Origin: Nostoc linckia NIES-25
Lineage (GTDB): Bacteria > Cyanobacteriota > Cyanobacteriia > Cyanobacteriales > Nostocaceae
DNA: 64,000 bases
Direction of reading: 5' to 3'
Assembly: GCF_002368035.1 (NCBI RefSeq)
Contig: NZ_AP018222.1
Coordinates: forward strand, 1,147,323-1,211,322
Made by a program: the position numbers and the translations under genes. Shown piece after piece: positions 27,095 to 35,592 of the stretch (position 1 is the first letter of the stretch; each line of letters opens with the position of its first letter). The notes beneath the pieces are model-generated. The model worked only from the letters and a program-made list of their open reading frames with translations, was not told the DNA's origin and searched no databases.

Positions 27095-27488
27095 TTAAAA
27101 AATTTGCTGCGATCGCTTTTGAAAGTCATCTCTTTTTAATCTAGGTTTAGACTTTTGAAAAGTCTCGTTAAGATAACAACTTTGAATCAATAGTATTTTT
27201 TGAAATTCCACACAACGGTTTTTTAATTAACACATTTAATCCAAAATTTAGCTCGAAAAAAGGAGTAGTAATGCTTAGAGACAAAATTAATCGCATCAGT
27301 AGGAAGGTAGGAGAGGAAACCTTTTCTAGGTAAAGCTTTCTGGGGAAGATTTGAGTTGGCGATCGCCGACTCCGCTGAACGCACTGTTGCTGGAAACAAG
27401 CGCTGGTGACTTTCCACAAAATCCAAAATTGTTTTGAGATATATTTCCAGCAATATATCGATTGGATACTCTAATTTTCAGGTGAGAA

Positions 27489-28133
27489 ATGCAGACTTGG
27501 AAGGCAAATTGTATGGATGCCGATCGAATACTCAAACGCTATTGTGCAGGAGAAAGAAATTTTACTCAAGTAAGCTTGCACTTGGCAAACCTCAGCGAGA
27601 TGTGTTTAGCCGGAATCAATTTAGATAAAGCTAACTTGACCAACGCTAGTTTATCTCATGCTAACCTGCGCGGAGCAAATTTGATTGAAGCAAATTTGAC
27701 TGCTGCGGCTCTGTGGAGAACCGATCTGAGTGGAGCGAATCTCATCTGGGCAAACCTCAAGGCTGCTAATTTGATCCGAGCAACTCTTCGCAAAGCAGAC
27801 TTGCACAAAGCAAACCTTGTAAAAGCAGATTTACGTCTAGCAGATTTGCGCGATGCAGACCTCAGTGGTGCAAACTTAGCTGGAGCAGACTTGCGCTATG
27901 CCAACCTTAGTGGCGCCTTTTTAGCTAAGGCAAATCTCAGTAGCGCCAACCTGACTGGAGCAAACTTAAGCAACACAGACCTGAGTTATGCCAATCTCAC
28001 CAAAGCGATGTTGTTTAAAACCGATTTGAGTTACGTTGATTTCACCGAGGTAAACCTGACTGAGGTCGATTTTCATCACTGCATCCTCAAGGAAGCTATT
28101 TTGCCGGAACCGAGTTTGATTAAAACGAGTTAA
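27489..28133 (+). CDS. Pentapeptide-repeat protein
   Basis: A 214-aa protein. After about 30 N-terminal residues the sequence consists of about 30 A(D/N)LxX pentapeptides (NLTNASLSHANLRGANLIEA is typical), which fold as a right-handed quadrilateral beta helix. There is no signal peptide, so it is cytoplasmic. AGGTGA lies 4 bp before the ATG at 27489; a second ATG at 27513 is possible. Roles in this family are diverse and cannot be read from the sequence. It ends 38 bp from the convergent Argonaute gene. Confidence 0.9.
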   Translation: MQTWKANCMDADRILKRYCAGERNFTQVSLHLANLSEMCLAGINLDKANLTNASLSHANLRGANLIEANLTAAALWRTDLSGANLIWANLKAANLIRATLRKADLHKANLVKADLRLADLRDADLSGANLAGADLRYANLSGAFLAKANLSSANLTGANLSNTDLSYANLTKAMLFKTDLSYVDFTEVNLTEVDFHHCILKEAILPEPSLIKTS

Positions 28134-28171
28134 TCGCGGCAATTTTAGATTTTAAGTTGCATACTATTATT

Positions 28172-30445
28172 CTAAAGCCAAAACTGGCGATCGCCCTCTA
28201 ACATACTACTTGGATAAATCCCCCTTAATCGCAACTTAGCAGTCTTATGCGCTCCGTATACTGGCGTTGGTATCCGAGGCATTTTTAATGCTCCATAATG
28301 CAGCAAGGTCAGTTTCAAGGTAACTTCAACTACTTGTTCTATGGGAGGAGAAATTAAAGCTGGATGGTTTACAGTGATAACTGTCAAGCGTAAAGGATCG
28401 GCAAGACCGATATTTTCAGCTACTTGAGTAGTCACCAGAACTGCTTCAGTAGAAGAAATACGTAACGCTAAACCTTTTTCTGGTGCAGCTATGGTTTTAT
28501 TAACAAAATTATATAGGCGAGGATTACCAGACTTTCTACACTCTACTAATATTAATTTACAGCCAATAGCTTCAGCCCATTCTAGGAGATTAGCAACTTC
28601 TTGTCCGCAAAAACGCCCATCACGATGAATCAGTACGGTTTTTCCTACTAATTCCTTTGCTGGTAATAATTTTTCTAGTACTCTTTTAGGGATTTCTTCA
28701 CCTTCAATCAAAGCATCTTCTAGACGATAGCGAATAAACTCTCCTTGCTTACCATGAAGACGAATACTTGCACAAGCATTAACCGTTCCAGCCAGTTTTG
28801 ACTTAGATTCTCTAGAAATATCCAATCCAATGAAATAGTCAGCTATTGGTAGAGGTTCAGCCAGAACAAAAGGTAAATTACCCACCTTGGCAAGAATTCC
28901 TGGAACCACCTGATTGAGAATATTTTTGTAATAATCAGGATTATTCAATGTATCCTCATAAATCATCTGGCTAGCTATCTGGCGGCGAAGTAATAGATCG
29001 TATATCTTGTGATAAAGACTACCACCCTCTTCCTCATCAGCGTTGCGATCGCTCTGGGGCAAAAACGCTAAAACTATATCAGGTCGAATTTCCATTAATT
29101 CATTGAGTACTTCTAATTCATTGACTACTTCTTCAACTTTTGCTCTTGCCTTAGTCCCGCTGAAGTTTTTTAGAGGTATTGATTTGATAACAAATATGCT
29201 CTCAAATTTATAGCTTTTTAACCGTTGTTTAAGTTGTTCTATAAACTCATCTAACCTCATCTCGCAAAGATTTATAACAGTAATCCGAATTGGTCTAGAT
29301 GGGTCAGAGAATTTATGATAACGGCGGTAAACACCACCTTTAGAAAGACCCGTCAGAATTTTACTTTGAACGCCAATAAATCCATTACCAAACAGTAGTT
29401 GTGTATTTTCAATCGGAACTTGTGGTTGCCAAAATAACTCTGGATAGTGACGGCTGTTGATACTCAGTCCTAACTCAAATCCATAATTATTTAAAGCATT
29501 TTCGGCTTCTTTTTTGTATGTAGCTAATAATTCTGTTCGTTTTTTGTAATAAATTTTGGTTTCTTTGAGCAATTCTCCCCAGTTAACCCCAAACCTACTA
29601 GCTGTTTCAGATGTAACGCGGGGACGCAAAGCAGTCATGCCATATTCATACAGCTTTTTCCCTTTGCCAAATTTAACAGCGACCAGGAGTTTGTTAGATA
29701 GATCGTCTTGAAGAGCTTTCTTACTAATTTCATTCTTTGCTTGAGCGATAAGTTTTTGCTTGTGTACTAACGAAGGTTCTTTAATAACCTGGATGATAGT
29801 ACCATTACCTTGAATATCACCAGAAAGAGAGCGAACACTCAGATCAATTAAAAGCTTTTCTGGATTATCCTTATCGGGATGATTAAGATAAAACTCAGCC
29901 AAAGTTTTTGTTAAGAAAAACTTGCTTTTAAAGGTTAAAGTAATAGCTGCTTGTAAAGTTCCACCTATTTCGATAGGTTCTGCCCAAAATTTTGCCTCAC
30001 GTCTTACTTGCACGCCATTTTTAGACAAAGCAGTTATAGATGAAAAGGGATATGGTTTAGATGTCTTGAGTACTTGATAAGCTAGTAGAGAAATAACATT
30101 TGCTGAGACTGTTTTAGTAAGTGAGATTTCTTTGAATTGCCAAGTACGATCGCTAAAGTCTTTTATTCCTTCATCAGCAATTTGTTCTACCATAGATTCC
30201 CAATCTGTCGCAAAATACTTCATAGAGTTCTCAAATTTACCAAGAGCATAAAAATATGGCTTATACCAAATAACCACTATGTGAGGTAAAATCCGACTAA
30301 GATGGAAGCTCAAACTAATGGCTTCCTCTTGTTCAATATCAGGTTTCAGTTGAAAGCATATTATATTAATATTTGACAAGTTTAGACGGAAAATCTCGCT
30401 AGAAGATAAAGTCTTTGTTTGAGTAATAGTTGCAGTAGCAATCAC
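28172..30445 (-). CDS. Long prokaryotic Argonaute, predicted catalytically active
   Basis: A 757-aa protein with the size of a long pAgo (N, L1, PAZ, L2, MID, PIWI). The C-terminal PIWI/RNase H domain shows a plausible DEDX tetrad: Asp542 in YFIGLDISRES, Glu583 in EGEEIP, Asp609 in VLIHRDGRFCGQE and His733 in PVYGAHKTAKLR. The MID region SLYHKIYDLLLRRQIASQMI (477-496) corresponds to the guide 5'-end pocket; it has Tyr where many pAgos have Lys, so it may be a variant (YY-like) subtype. Start codon GTG, overlapping the upstream nuclease stop as GTGA. Known pAgos use small DNA or RNA guides to cut invading DNA. Confidence 0.9.
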   Translation of the reverse strand: MIATATITQTKTLSSSEIFRLNLSNINIICFQLKPDIEQEEAISLSFHLSRILPHIVVIWYKPYFYALGKFENSMKYFATDWESMVEQIADEGIKDFSDRTWQFKEISLTKTVSANVISLLAYQVLKTSKPYPFSSITALSKNGVQVRREAKFWAEPIEIGGTLQAAITLTFKSKFFLTKTLAEFYLNHPDKDNPEKLLIDLSVRSLSGDIQGNGTIIQVIKEPSLVHKQKLIAQAKNEISKKALQDDLSNKLLVAVKFGKGKKLYEYGMTALRPRVTSETASRFGVNWGELLKETKIYYKKRTELLATYKKEAENALNNYGFELGLSINSRHYPELFWQPQVPIENTQLLFGNGFIGVQSKILTGLSKGGVYRRYHKFSDPSRPIRITVINLCEMRLDEFIEQLKQRLKSYKFESIFVIKSIPLKNFSGTKARAKVEEVVNELEVLNELMEIRPDIVLAFLPQSDRNADEEEGGSLYHKIYDLLLRRQIASQMIYEDTLNNPDYYKNILNQVVPGILAKVGNLPFVLAEPLPIADYFIGLDISRESKSKLAGTVNACASIRLHGKQGEFIRYRLEDALIEGEEIPKRVLEKLLPAKELVGKTVLIHRDGRFCGQEVANLLEWAEAIGCKLILVECRKSGNPRLYNFVNKTIAAPEKGLALRISSTEAVLVTTQVAENIGLADPLRLTVITVNHPALISPPIEQVVEVTLKLTLLHYGALKMPRIPTPVYGAHKTAKLRLRGIYPSSMLEGDRQFWL

Positions 30446-31260
30446 TTAGAAACCTCATTTATAGAAAATTCACAAATTGAATTAAAGTTACAATATCTAC
30501 AGGCAATCCCAGGATTGGGAGGAAATATTATGGCAAAATCATTTGGTTTTTTGCCATAATGCATTCTTTCAAGCTCATAACGTTTTGCTATATCTGCTAG
30601 CTCTATTTGCACAAATTTGAGTTGTTCAGGAGTGATTGTAATGATGTCAGATGCCAACCCAGTTTCTAAGTTGTAGAATGATGCAACAGATAGTTGTTGA
30701 GGATAGAGATAGCTAGCTGCTAACAGGTATACATAAGCCTGTCGTCGGTCAAAGTCTGATTTACCTGTTTTGAAATCTAAAATATGGATAGTACCATCTG
30801 GCTCTTTAAAAGTGCAGTCAGTTGGTGCATATAAGTTGAAACGATAACTACCCTCTTGGATAGTTATCGGTGAAGGAAATTGCTCATCACCTTTGCTCAA
30901 CTGAATAATTTGCTTGCCAACTAAAATACGTTTTTTATAATAGTTGTTTAGAATTATAATAATTCGCTCTTTAACTTCTTCTGGCTCTTGACTTAGTTTC
31001 AGAATAGCTGCAATTTGTTCCACACCATCAGGCTGGGACAAAAGTTGGGGGTCTTGATAAAATTCATAAATCCCCGCTTGTGCCAATTTACCAATTCGCT
31101 GATGTTTGTTATCTTCCAATAGAGCTTTAACTTGAGGTTCTTTATTCCGAACCTTGTTAAAGCCTCGCTTCATATCACAAAACCAGAATTCTTGACCAAC
31201 TCGTGAATCTGATAAAGACCAAAGATTATAACTTGCAGATGGTAGCCAAACTTGTCCCAT
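30442..31260 (-). CDS. Cas4/RecB-like PD-(D/E)XK nuclease with predicted 4Fe-4S cluster
   Basis: A 272-aa protein. The nuclease core has LYAPTDCTF (motif II Asp), HILDFKTGKSDF (D-x-K, motif III) and the following RRQAYVYLLAASYLY (Gln-Tyr motif). The cluster ligands are Cys28 (FWFCDMKR) and a C-terminal CRYCNFNSIC (C-x2-C-x5-C), the arrangement of Cas4, AddB and Dna2. The N-terminal LPSASYNLW also fits. It overlaps the Argonaute gene by 4 bp, so both are made together. Nucleases of this group recur next to pAgos and may supply or degrade DNA ends. ATG at 31258-31260. Confidence 0.85.
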   Translation of the reverse strand: MGQVWLPSASYNLWSLSDSRVGQEFWFCDMKRGFNKVRNKEPQVKALLEDNKHQRIGKLAQAGIYEFYQDPQLLSQPDGVEQIAAILKLSQEPEEVKERIIIILNNYYKKRILVGKQIIQLSKGDEQFPSPITIQEGSYRFNLYAPTDCTFKEPDGTIHILDFKTGKSDFDRRQAYVYLLAASYLYPQQLSVASFYNLETGLASDIITITPEQLKFVQIELADIAKRYELERMHYGKKPNDFAIIFPPNPGIACRYCNFNSICEFSINEVSK

Positions 31261-31265
31261 AAGTT

Positions 31266-31367
31266 TTAATTTCCAATCATGGAAGCTGGTGTTTGGCGTA
31301 CCTGCCCTAAATCTCGAATCATAGACAGAATCTCTCTGTTTTTAGTTAACAAGAGACTATACACCAT
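31266..31367 (-). CDS. 33-aa ORF heading the Argonaute operon
   Basis: MVYSLLLTKNREILSMIRDL, then GQVRQTPASMIGN, ends 5 bp before the ATG of the Cas4-like nuclease on the same strand. No good ribosome binding site is visible for the ATG; the frame is open 8 more codons to a TTG (LTANHK...). It may be a small operon member, a leader peptide, or the decayed tail of a longer gene. The rest of 31261-31599 is the divergent promoter region with the Uma2 gene. Confidence 0.35.
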   Translation of the reverse strand: MVYSLLLTKNREILSMIRDLGQVRQTPASMIGN

Positions 31368-31599
31368 CTTATGATTAGCGGTCAAAGCTTTTAGGAAGAA
31401 AAACTATATGCTATATCTGAAAATTGTTTTTTTGACAGTAATTATTTATTTAATTCGACCATCATTACTACATATGTGTCTGTTCGTACTTTAAATTTTG
31501 TTACAAGTTATGTGCTGTATGATCGCTCTCCATCATCTCTTAACAGCGATCGCCTCCCACACACTACTAAACTAGAAAGTAAGATGTCGGGATAAGTCT

Positions 31600-32187
31600 A
31601 TGAAAGCTACTACAGTCGCCTTACCTTCAACCGTCAAATTGAAAATTGACTTGACTGACGAGCAATTTTTCCAGATGTGTCAGAACAACCGTGATTATCG
31701 ATTTGAGCGTACAGCATCAGGGGAATTATTAATTATGCCACCTACAGGTACTGATACTGGCAACCGTAACTTTGATATGGCTGTTGAGTTAGGAATCTGG
31801 AATAAACAGACTAGGTTAGGCAAAGGTTTTGACTCTTCAACTGGTTTTACCCTACCCAATGGTGCAGAACGTTCTCCTGATGTTTCTTGGATAAAAATTG
31901 AACGGTGGAATGCTTTAACTCCAGAACAACAACAAAAATTTGCTCCTATTTGTCCTGATTTTGTAGTAGAGTTACGTTCTCCTAGCGATTCTTTAAAAGA
32001 TTTGCAGGAGAAAATGCAGGAATATATCGAAAATGGCGCTCAATTAGGCTGGTTAATCGACCGTAAAAATAAGCGAGTAGAAATTTATCGTCCAGGTAAA
32101 AATGTAGAAATATTAAACAATCCTACTAGTTTATCAGGGGAGGATATTCTACCTGGATTTGTGTTGAATTTAAAGGATATTATCTAG
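31600..32187 (+). CDS. Uma2-family PD-(D/E)XK protein
   Basis: A 195-aa protein of the Uma2 (DUF820) family, abundant in Nostocales. Nuclease-fold motifs: SPDVSWIKIERW (Asp), CPDFVVELRSPSDSLKDLQE (Glu in VELRS) and GWLIDRKNKRVEIYRPG. Whether these proteins cut DNA is not established. It lies divergently from the Argonaute operon and ends 2 bp before the convergent 476-aa protein gene. Confidence 0.88.
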   Translation: MKATTVALPSTVKLKIDLTDEQFFQMCQNNRDYRFERTASGELLIMPPTGTDTGNRNFDMAVELGIWNKQTRLGKGFDSSTGFTLPNGAERSPDVSWIKIERWNALTPEQQQKFAPICPDFVVELRSPSDSLKDLQEKMQEYIENGAQLGWLIDRKNKRVEIYRPGKNVEILNNPTSLSGEDILPGFVLNLKDII

Positions 32188-32189
32188 TT

Positions 32190-33620
32190 TTATTGATTAA
32201 CAAACACATGGCGCATTTCAAAGCGACTTTCTTCCCAAAGCGGCTGCAAAGCTTGTTTAGCAGCATTTAGCTGAGCTTGGGAGAATCTAATTTTTCCGTT
32301 TTCTATTATCCAAATATATGTCCTAGTTATTAAGTCTGCTTTGAAACTATTTTCATATTTGCTATTATTTATTTTTGCTACTTGTTCATCTAAGCAATTC
32401 ATAGCATCTTTGAAATTACACTGTGTAGAGTTATAAGGAATCTCTGCTTGTGTATTTTCCCATTTAACAGCAAGCAAATTTCTCATAATATAGTCTATCC
32501 CTGTGATTGAGCAATCAGTATTGCGTATCAAATCTGTAAATGTTTGATAATAAGATTGTAAGAGTGAAGCAGCAATATTTTCCTTATATATATGTAACCA
32601 AGACTGGATATCGCGAAGGTAAGGTAGTAGATCTTTAATTTGATTAATTTGTTTTATCTGTAAGGGTAGCTTGCCGCCGTAGGCATCGCTTTTATAATTT
32701 ACGATTTCAGCTAGTAATTCAGCTTCAGATAATTGAAATTTATCTAAAAAATAACTAATCGCTTGAGGAATATATTTTTCTAACAACCACTGCTTAGTAT
32801 ATCTAGCTGTCCAGGTTCCCTTTAGTCCGATATCTTGCTGCCAAGAAGTAACTTTCCCTCTTTCAAGAGATTCTAAATAAGCATAATTTATTTTATATAT
32901 AATATTAATTTTATTATTAATACCTAATGATAAATTACTATCAACTCTCGGCAAGATAAATGCATGGTCGCGAATTCCTCGGCTCACTCGAATTGAGCTA
33001 TCTTCATTATGAAATAAATGCCATTCAGACTTGCCTTTAGTATAATCAAATTCATCAGCAAACTGCTGCATGAATTTCCATAATTTTTGCCCTACAGAAA
33101 ACAGGATAAAACCTCGAATAGTTGCAATGTCTACAATTTCAAAATCCCAGGTTTCTAGAGAATTCTCAAATTCAATTATTGATTTTTTGTATTCTTGGCA
33201 AACTGCATCAACACAAAAGCACAAATCTAATGCCTCTGACTCAGATAAAATAAGTGTTGTTTTACCTAGATTTACTTCAAAATAATTTCGATCTAGCTGT
33301 TTTAAAAACCGACGACAATTCCAATCTGGCTGGGTATTTAACCCAGTCATTAATTGACCCAAAATATCTTGATGATTTAAACAAATTTTCAAGCCTCTTA
33401 AAATGATATTGCTAAAGTCTATTTCACAATTACCTTCTGCAAAAGTTTGGGGTAAATTACAGGCGATCGCTACTTTCGGTTGCACAACAACCAAGCGATA
33501 ACCTTCTCGCTTAATTGAAGGCTCAAAATTACATGTTTCTATAACATCCTGTAAATCTGGATAGCGTTTTATAATATTTTCTATTAAATTATATTTAGCA
33601 TTTCTCCAAATATTACTCAT
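32190..33620 (-). CDS. Unknown 476-aa protein
   Basis: I do not recognise a family. The protein is soluble-looking, rich in aromatic and Asn/Gln/Ile residues, with long helical stretches (WLLEKYIPQAISYFLDKFQL, IKQINQIKDLLPYLRDIQSW). YKSDAYGGKLP near residue 310 is encoded by a copy of the short GC-rich repeat (GCTTGCCGCCGTAGGCATCG at about 32669-32690). It starts with ATG at 33618-33620, overlapping the stop of a 28-codon ORF (ATGA). Base composition is AT-rich like the Argonaute operon, which suggests an accessory region. Confidence 0.55.
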   Translation of the reverse strand: MSNIWRNAKYNLIENIIKRYPDLQDVIETCNFEPSIKREGYRLVVVQPKVAIACNLPQTFAEGNCEIDFSNIILRGLKICLNHQDILGQLMTGLNTQPDWNCRRFLKQLDRNYFEVNLGKTTLILSESEALDLCFCVDAVCQEYKKSIIEFENSLETWDFEIVDIATIRGFILFSVGQKLWKFMQQFADEFDYTKGKSEWHLFHNEDSSIRVSRGIRDHAFILPRVDSNLSLGINNKINIIYKINYAYLESLERGKVTSWQQDIGLKGTWTARYTKQWLLEKYIPQAISYFLDKFQLSEAELLAEIVNYKSDAYGGKLPLQIKQINQIKDLLPYLRDIQSWLHIYKENIAASLLQSYYQTFTDLIRNTDCSITGIDYIMRNLLAVKWENTQAEIPYNSTQCNFKDAMNCLDEQVAKINNSKYENSFKADLITRTYIWIIENGKIRFSQAQLNAAKQALQPLWEESRFEMRHVFVNQ

Positions 33621-33703
33621 TTTATAAATTGTTTAATTGACTCTGGAATCGATATCAGATAATCTACCCGCTCGGATAATTTTGCTCCACTAATTTTATT
33701 CAT
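33617..33703 (-). CDS. 28-aa ORF coupled to the 476-aa protein gene, possibly truncated
   Basis: MNKISGAKLSERVDYLISIP then ESIKQFIK and TGA, the stop overlapping the next ATG (ATGA). Its ATG lies exactly at the boundary of MITE E (33703-33806), so the upstream part of a longer gene may have been cut off. Real expression is uncertain. Confidence 0.3.
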   Translation of the reverse strand: MNKISGAKLSERVDYLISIPESIKQFIK

Positions 33704-33806
33704 ATAGCAATCCTATTTGATTTGTGAAAATCGAGGTGCTTCAGATACCCGACTTCTTTAAGAAGTCGGGTATCTTGTTGTTCACGAATGATTTAGGACT
33801 GCTATA
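33703..33806. repeat. MITE E, TATAGCAATCCTA termini
   Basis: Ends TATAGCAATCCTA and TAGGACTGCTATA. The centre is a strong hairpin at 33743-33775 (AGATACCCGACTTCTT / AAGAAGTCGGGTATCT). No ORF. From here to 34044 nothing else is recognised. Confidence 0.75.
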
Positions 33807-34044
33807 TACTTAACAATTTATCAAGTAATTTCAGATTATATGGTAATTGCCAATACTTTACCAATAATATTTATTGGCGTGCGCGTGCAAATATTATTTA
33901 TTATATCTGTAAGCCTTTTGAGTAGTTACTCAAGATAAATAGAGTAGCATAGTTATCTGTAATACCCTACAGTAGTTTATTCTGTAAATTGCTGTATATG
34001 CAGAATGCGTAAACCACCAACCGCGAGTTTAGATACATCACTAT

Positions 34045-34221
34045 TTACCGACTAGCCATTTTGCAACCATACTCTGGCGTCCTTCCTTCGTGCGATTCTT
34101 GCACCCAAATCATTGTCAGTTTTGGTTGAGCAGATTTAAAACTGGCAACTTCAGAAGTATTAGAGGATTCAATTAGCTGTATAGGAAGTTGAGCTAGACG
34201 AGTATTTTCTAATAATTTAAT
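34045..34221 (-). CDS. 58-aa ORF with non-standard ATT start, possible small gene
   Basis: The frame reads IKLLENTRLAQLPIQLIESS, NTSEVASFKSAQPKLTMIWV, QESHEGRTPEYGCKMASR. AGGAG at 34228-34232 lies 6 bp before an ATT codon at 34219-34221, ideal spacing, and no ATG, GTG or TTG is available. Either ATT is the start codon or an ATG was mutated. The protein pattern looks genuine but I cannot name a family. Confidence 0.4.
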   Translation of the reverse strand: MKLLENTRLAQLPIQLIESSNTSEVASFKSAQPKLTMIWVQESHEGRTPEYGCKMASR

Positions 34222-34613
34222 TTTTTTCTCCTGAATTTAAGTAATAAAGGTTTAACTTTTCCCTTGTATAGTGTTATCATACTAAAATATTTTCTTGACG
34301 CAGGCCTTTAGAAATAAAGTTAGAAAATAACTCAAAATTTAGATGCGATCGCCAGTTATTTTTTTTAATAAATATAAAAAAACCTACTGTTAATTAAGGG
34401 TAGGGTAAGTTAATTGGTTGTGTCGTTTTCTCAAGCTTGTTAATTCAGGAAATATTTAAATTTTAAAAATTGCTAGATTTAGTAGGCAATATAATTTATC
34501 CCTTAAAATTTTGAGTGACTAGCTTCTGTTTGCTATTTTTGCTATATAAAGAGCTACACCATCAAAATGCAGGATTCCGGATTTTGGTCGAAATATATTA
34601 AAAACAACTTGTT

Positions 34614-34709
34614 ATACCAATTTGTAAAAAGAATGTAACAGTTGGGTAGGGGCACAACAATGTTGTGCCCTTACGAATAATGTGCCGCAAACGTTATTTG
34701 AATTGCTAT
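34614..34709. repeat. MITE A copy 3
   Basis: Ends ATACCAATTTG and CAAATAGC-type (AATTGCTAT, diverged), with the same GGGCACAACA-ATGTTGTGCCC core as the copies at 25041 and 12647. The rest of 34222-34750 is AT-rich and without recognised genes. Confidence 0.8.
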
Positions 34710-34750
34710 TACCAAACATCGGCTTGCTACTCTTCTGACTCTGGAAATGC

Positions 34751-35383
34751 CTAGATGTGTATTTTACCAACGACTCTTGGCGCATGAACTTGCAAATTCA
34801 TCTGCTGATGACGCACAGTTAACCAGGGCCGACCTAAACCTATTTCAGAAAAAGGACTTGCAGCAGGGATTTCTAACTCAGAACCAATTAAGCCGACGAA
34901 AGACTTAAATTCAGCAAGGAAGATGAGCAAATCAGTACCCTTGGCGCTGAAAGCAGACGCGCCTAATTGTATAGGCCATGCCCAGCTTTGTTGAATATGG
35001 TTAAAACTACAGAGTTTCTGTTTTCTCTGGCGTACAGTGACGCGTTCTCCTTCCAGGGTAAACTCAGCCAGTTCCTTCGGTAGTCCCCAAATTTCTCGAC
35101 CACCAGCTACAGAATCAGCATTATCCACATAAATGTGCGAAATCCAAGGGCCGATTTTGGTTTGGTGATGAACCAAAGCCGGGGCAATAATTAACTCGTT
35201 GTACTCCAATACCGAGCCTGACCCATAATTAGATAAATAGACACTACCAATGGTTTTACCAGGCCACACAGAAATAATTTCTAATTCTGAAGGAATTAAA
35301 GGGCGTACTCGGTCAATATTCACCAAATGCAGAGTTTGGATAGCGTAACCTTGCAGTGTCCAAGGTGCTTGAGGATAAGGCAT
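34751..35383 (-). CDS. Acetoacetate decarboxylase-family protein
   Basis: A 210-aa protein of the acetoacetate decarboxylase superfamily. Typical features are PLIPSELEI near residue 27, IGPWISHIYVDNADSVAGGR (substrate-pocket region) and GGREIWGLPKELAEF, the family signature in which a Lys follows the Pro. Many cyanobacterial members of this length are of unknown function, so true decarboxylase activity is not implied. No operon partner; dnaK ends downstream on the same strand side. Confidence 0.78.
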   Translation of the reverse strand: MPYPQAPWTLQGYAIQTLHLVNIDRVRPLIPSELEIISVWPGKTIGSVYLSNYGSGSVLEYNELIIAPALVHHQTKIGPWISHIYVDNADSVAGGREIWGLPKELAEFTLEGERVTVRQRKQKLCSFNHIQQSWAWPIQLGASAFSAKGTDLLIFLAEFKSFVGLIGSELEIPAASPFSEIGLGRPWLTVRHQQMNLQVHAPRVVGKIHI

Positions 35384-35511
35384 AAGAAAGTTAGAAATTG
35401 AGAGTGAGGAGTGAGGAGTTAAAAATAAAGTTTAAAATTTCTAGATTTATAGTTAAAAATTAGCACTATTATTTCTGCCTCCTAACTCTTAACTCTTAAC
35501 TCCTAACTTCT

Positions 35512-35547
35512 AAAAAAAAATCCCACCCAAGAAAAACCTAGGGTGGA
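35512..35547 (-). terminator. Rho-independent terminator after dnaK
   Basis: On the minus strand CCACCCTAGG-loop-CTTGGGTGG is followed by GATTTTTTTTT, 45 bp past the dnaK stop. Stem and T-run are both good. Confidence 0.8.
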
Positions 35548-35592
35548 CAATATGAAGTGGGACAAAATAATCTTCCTGAAGAAATAGGAGGA

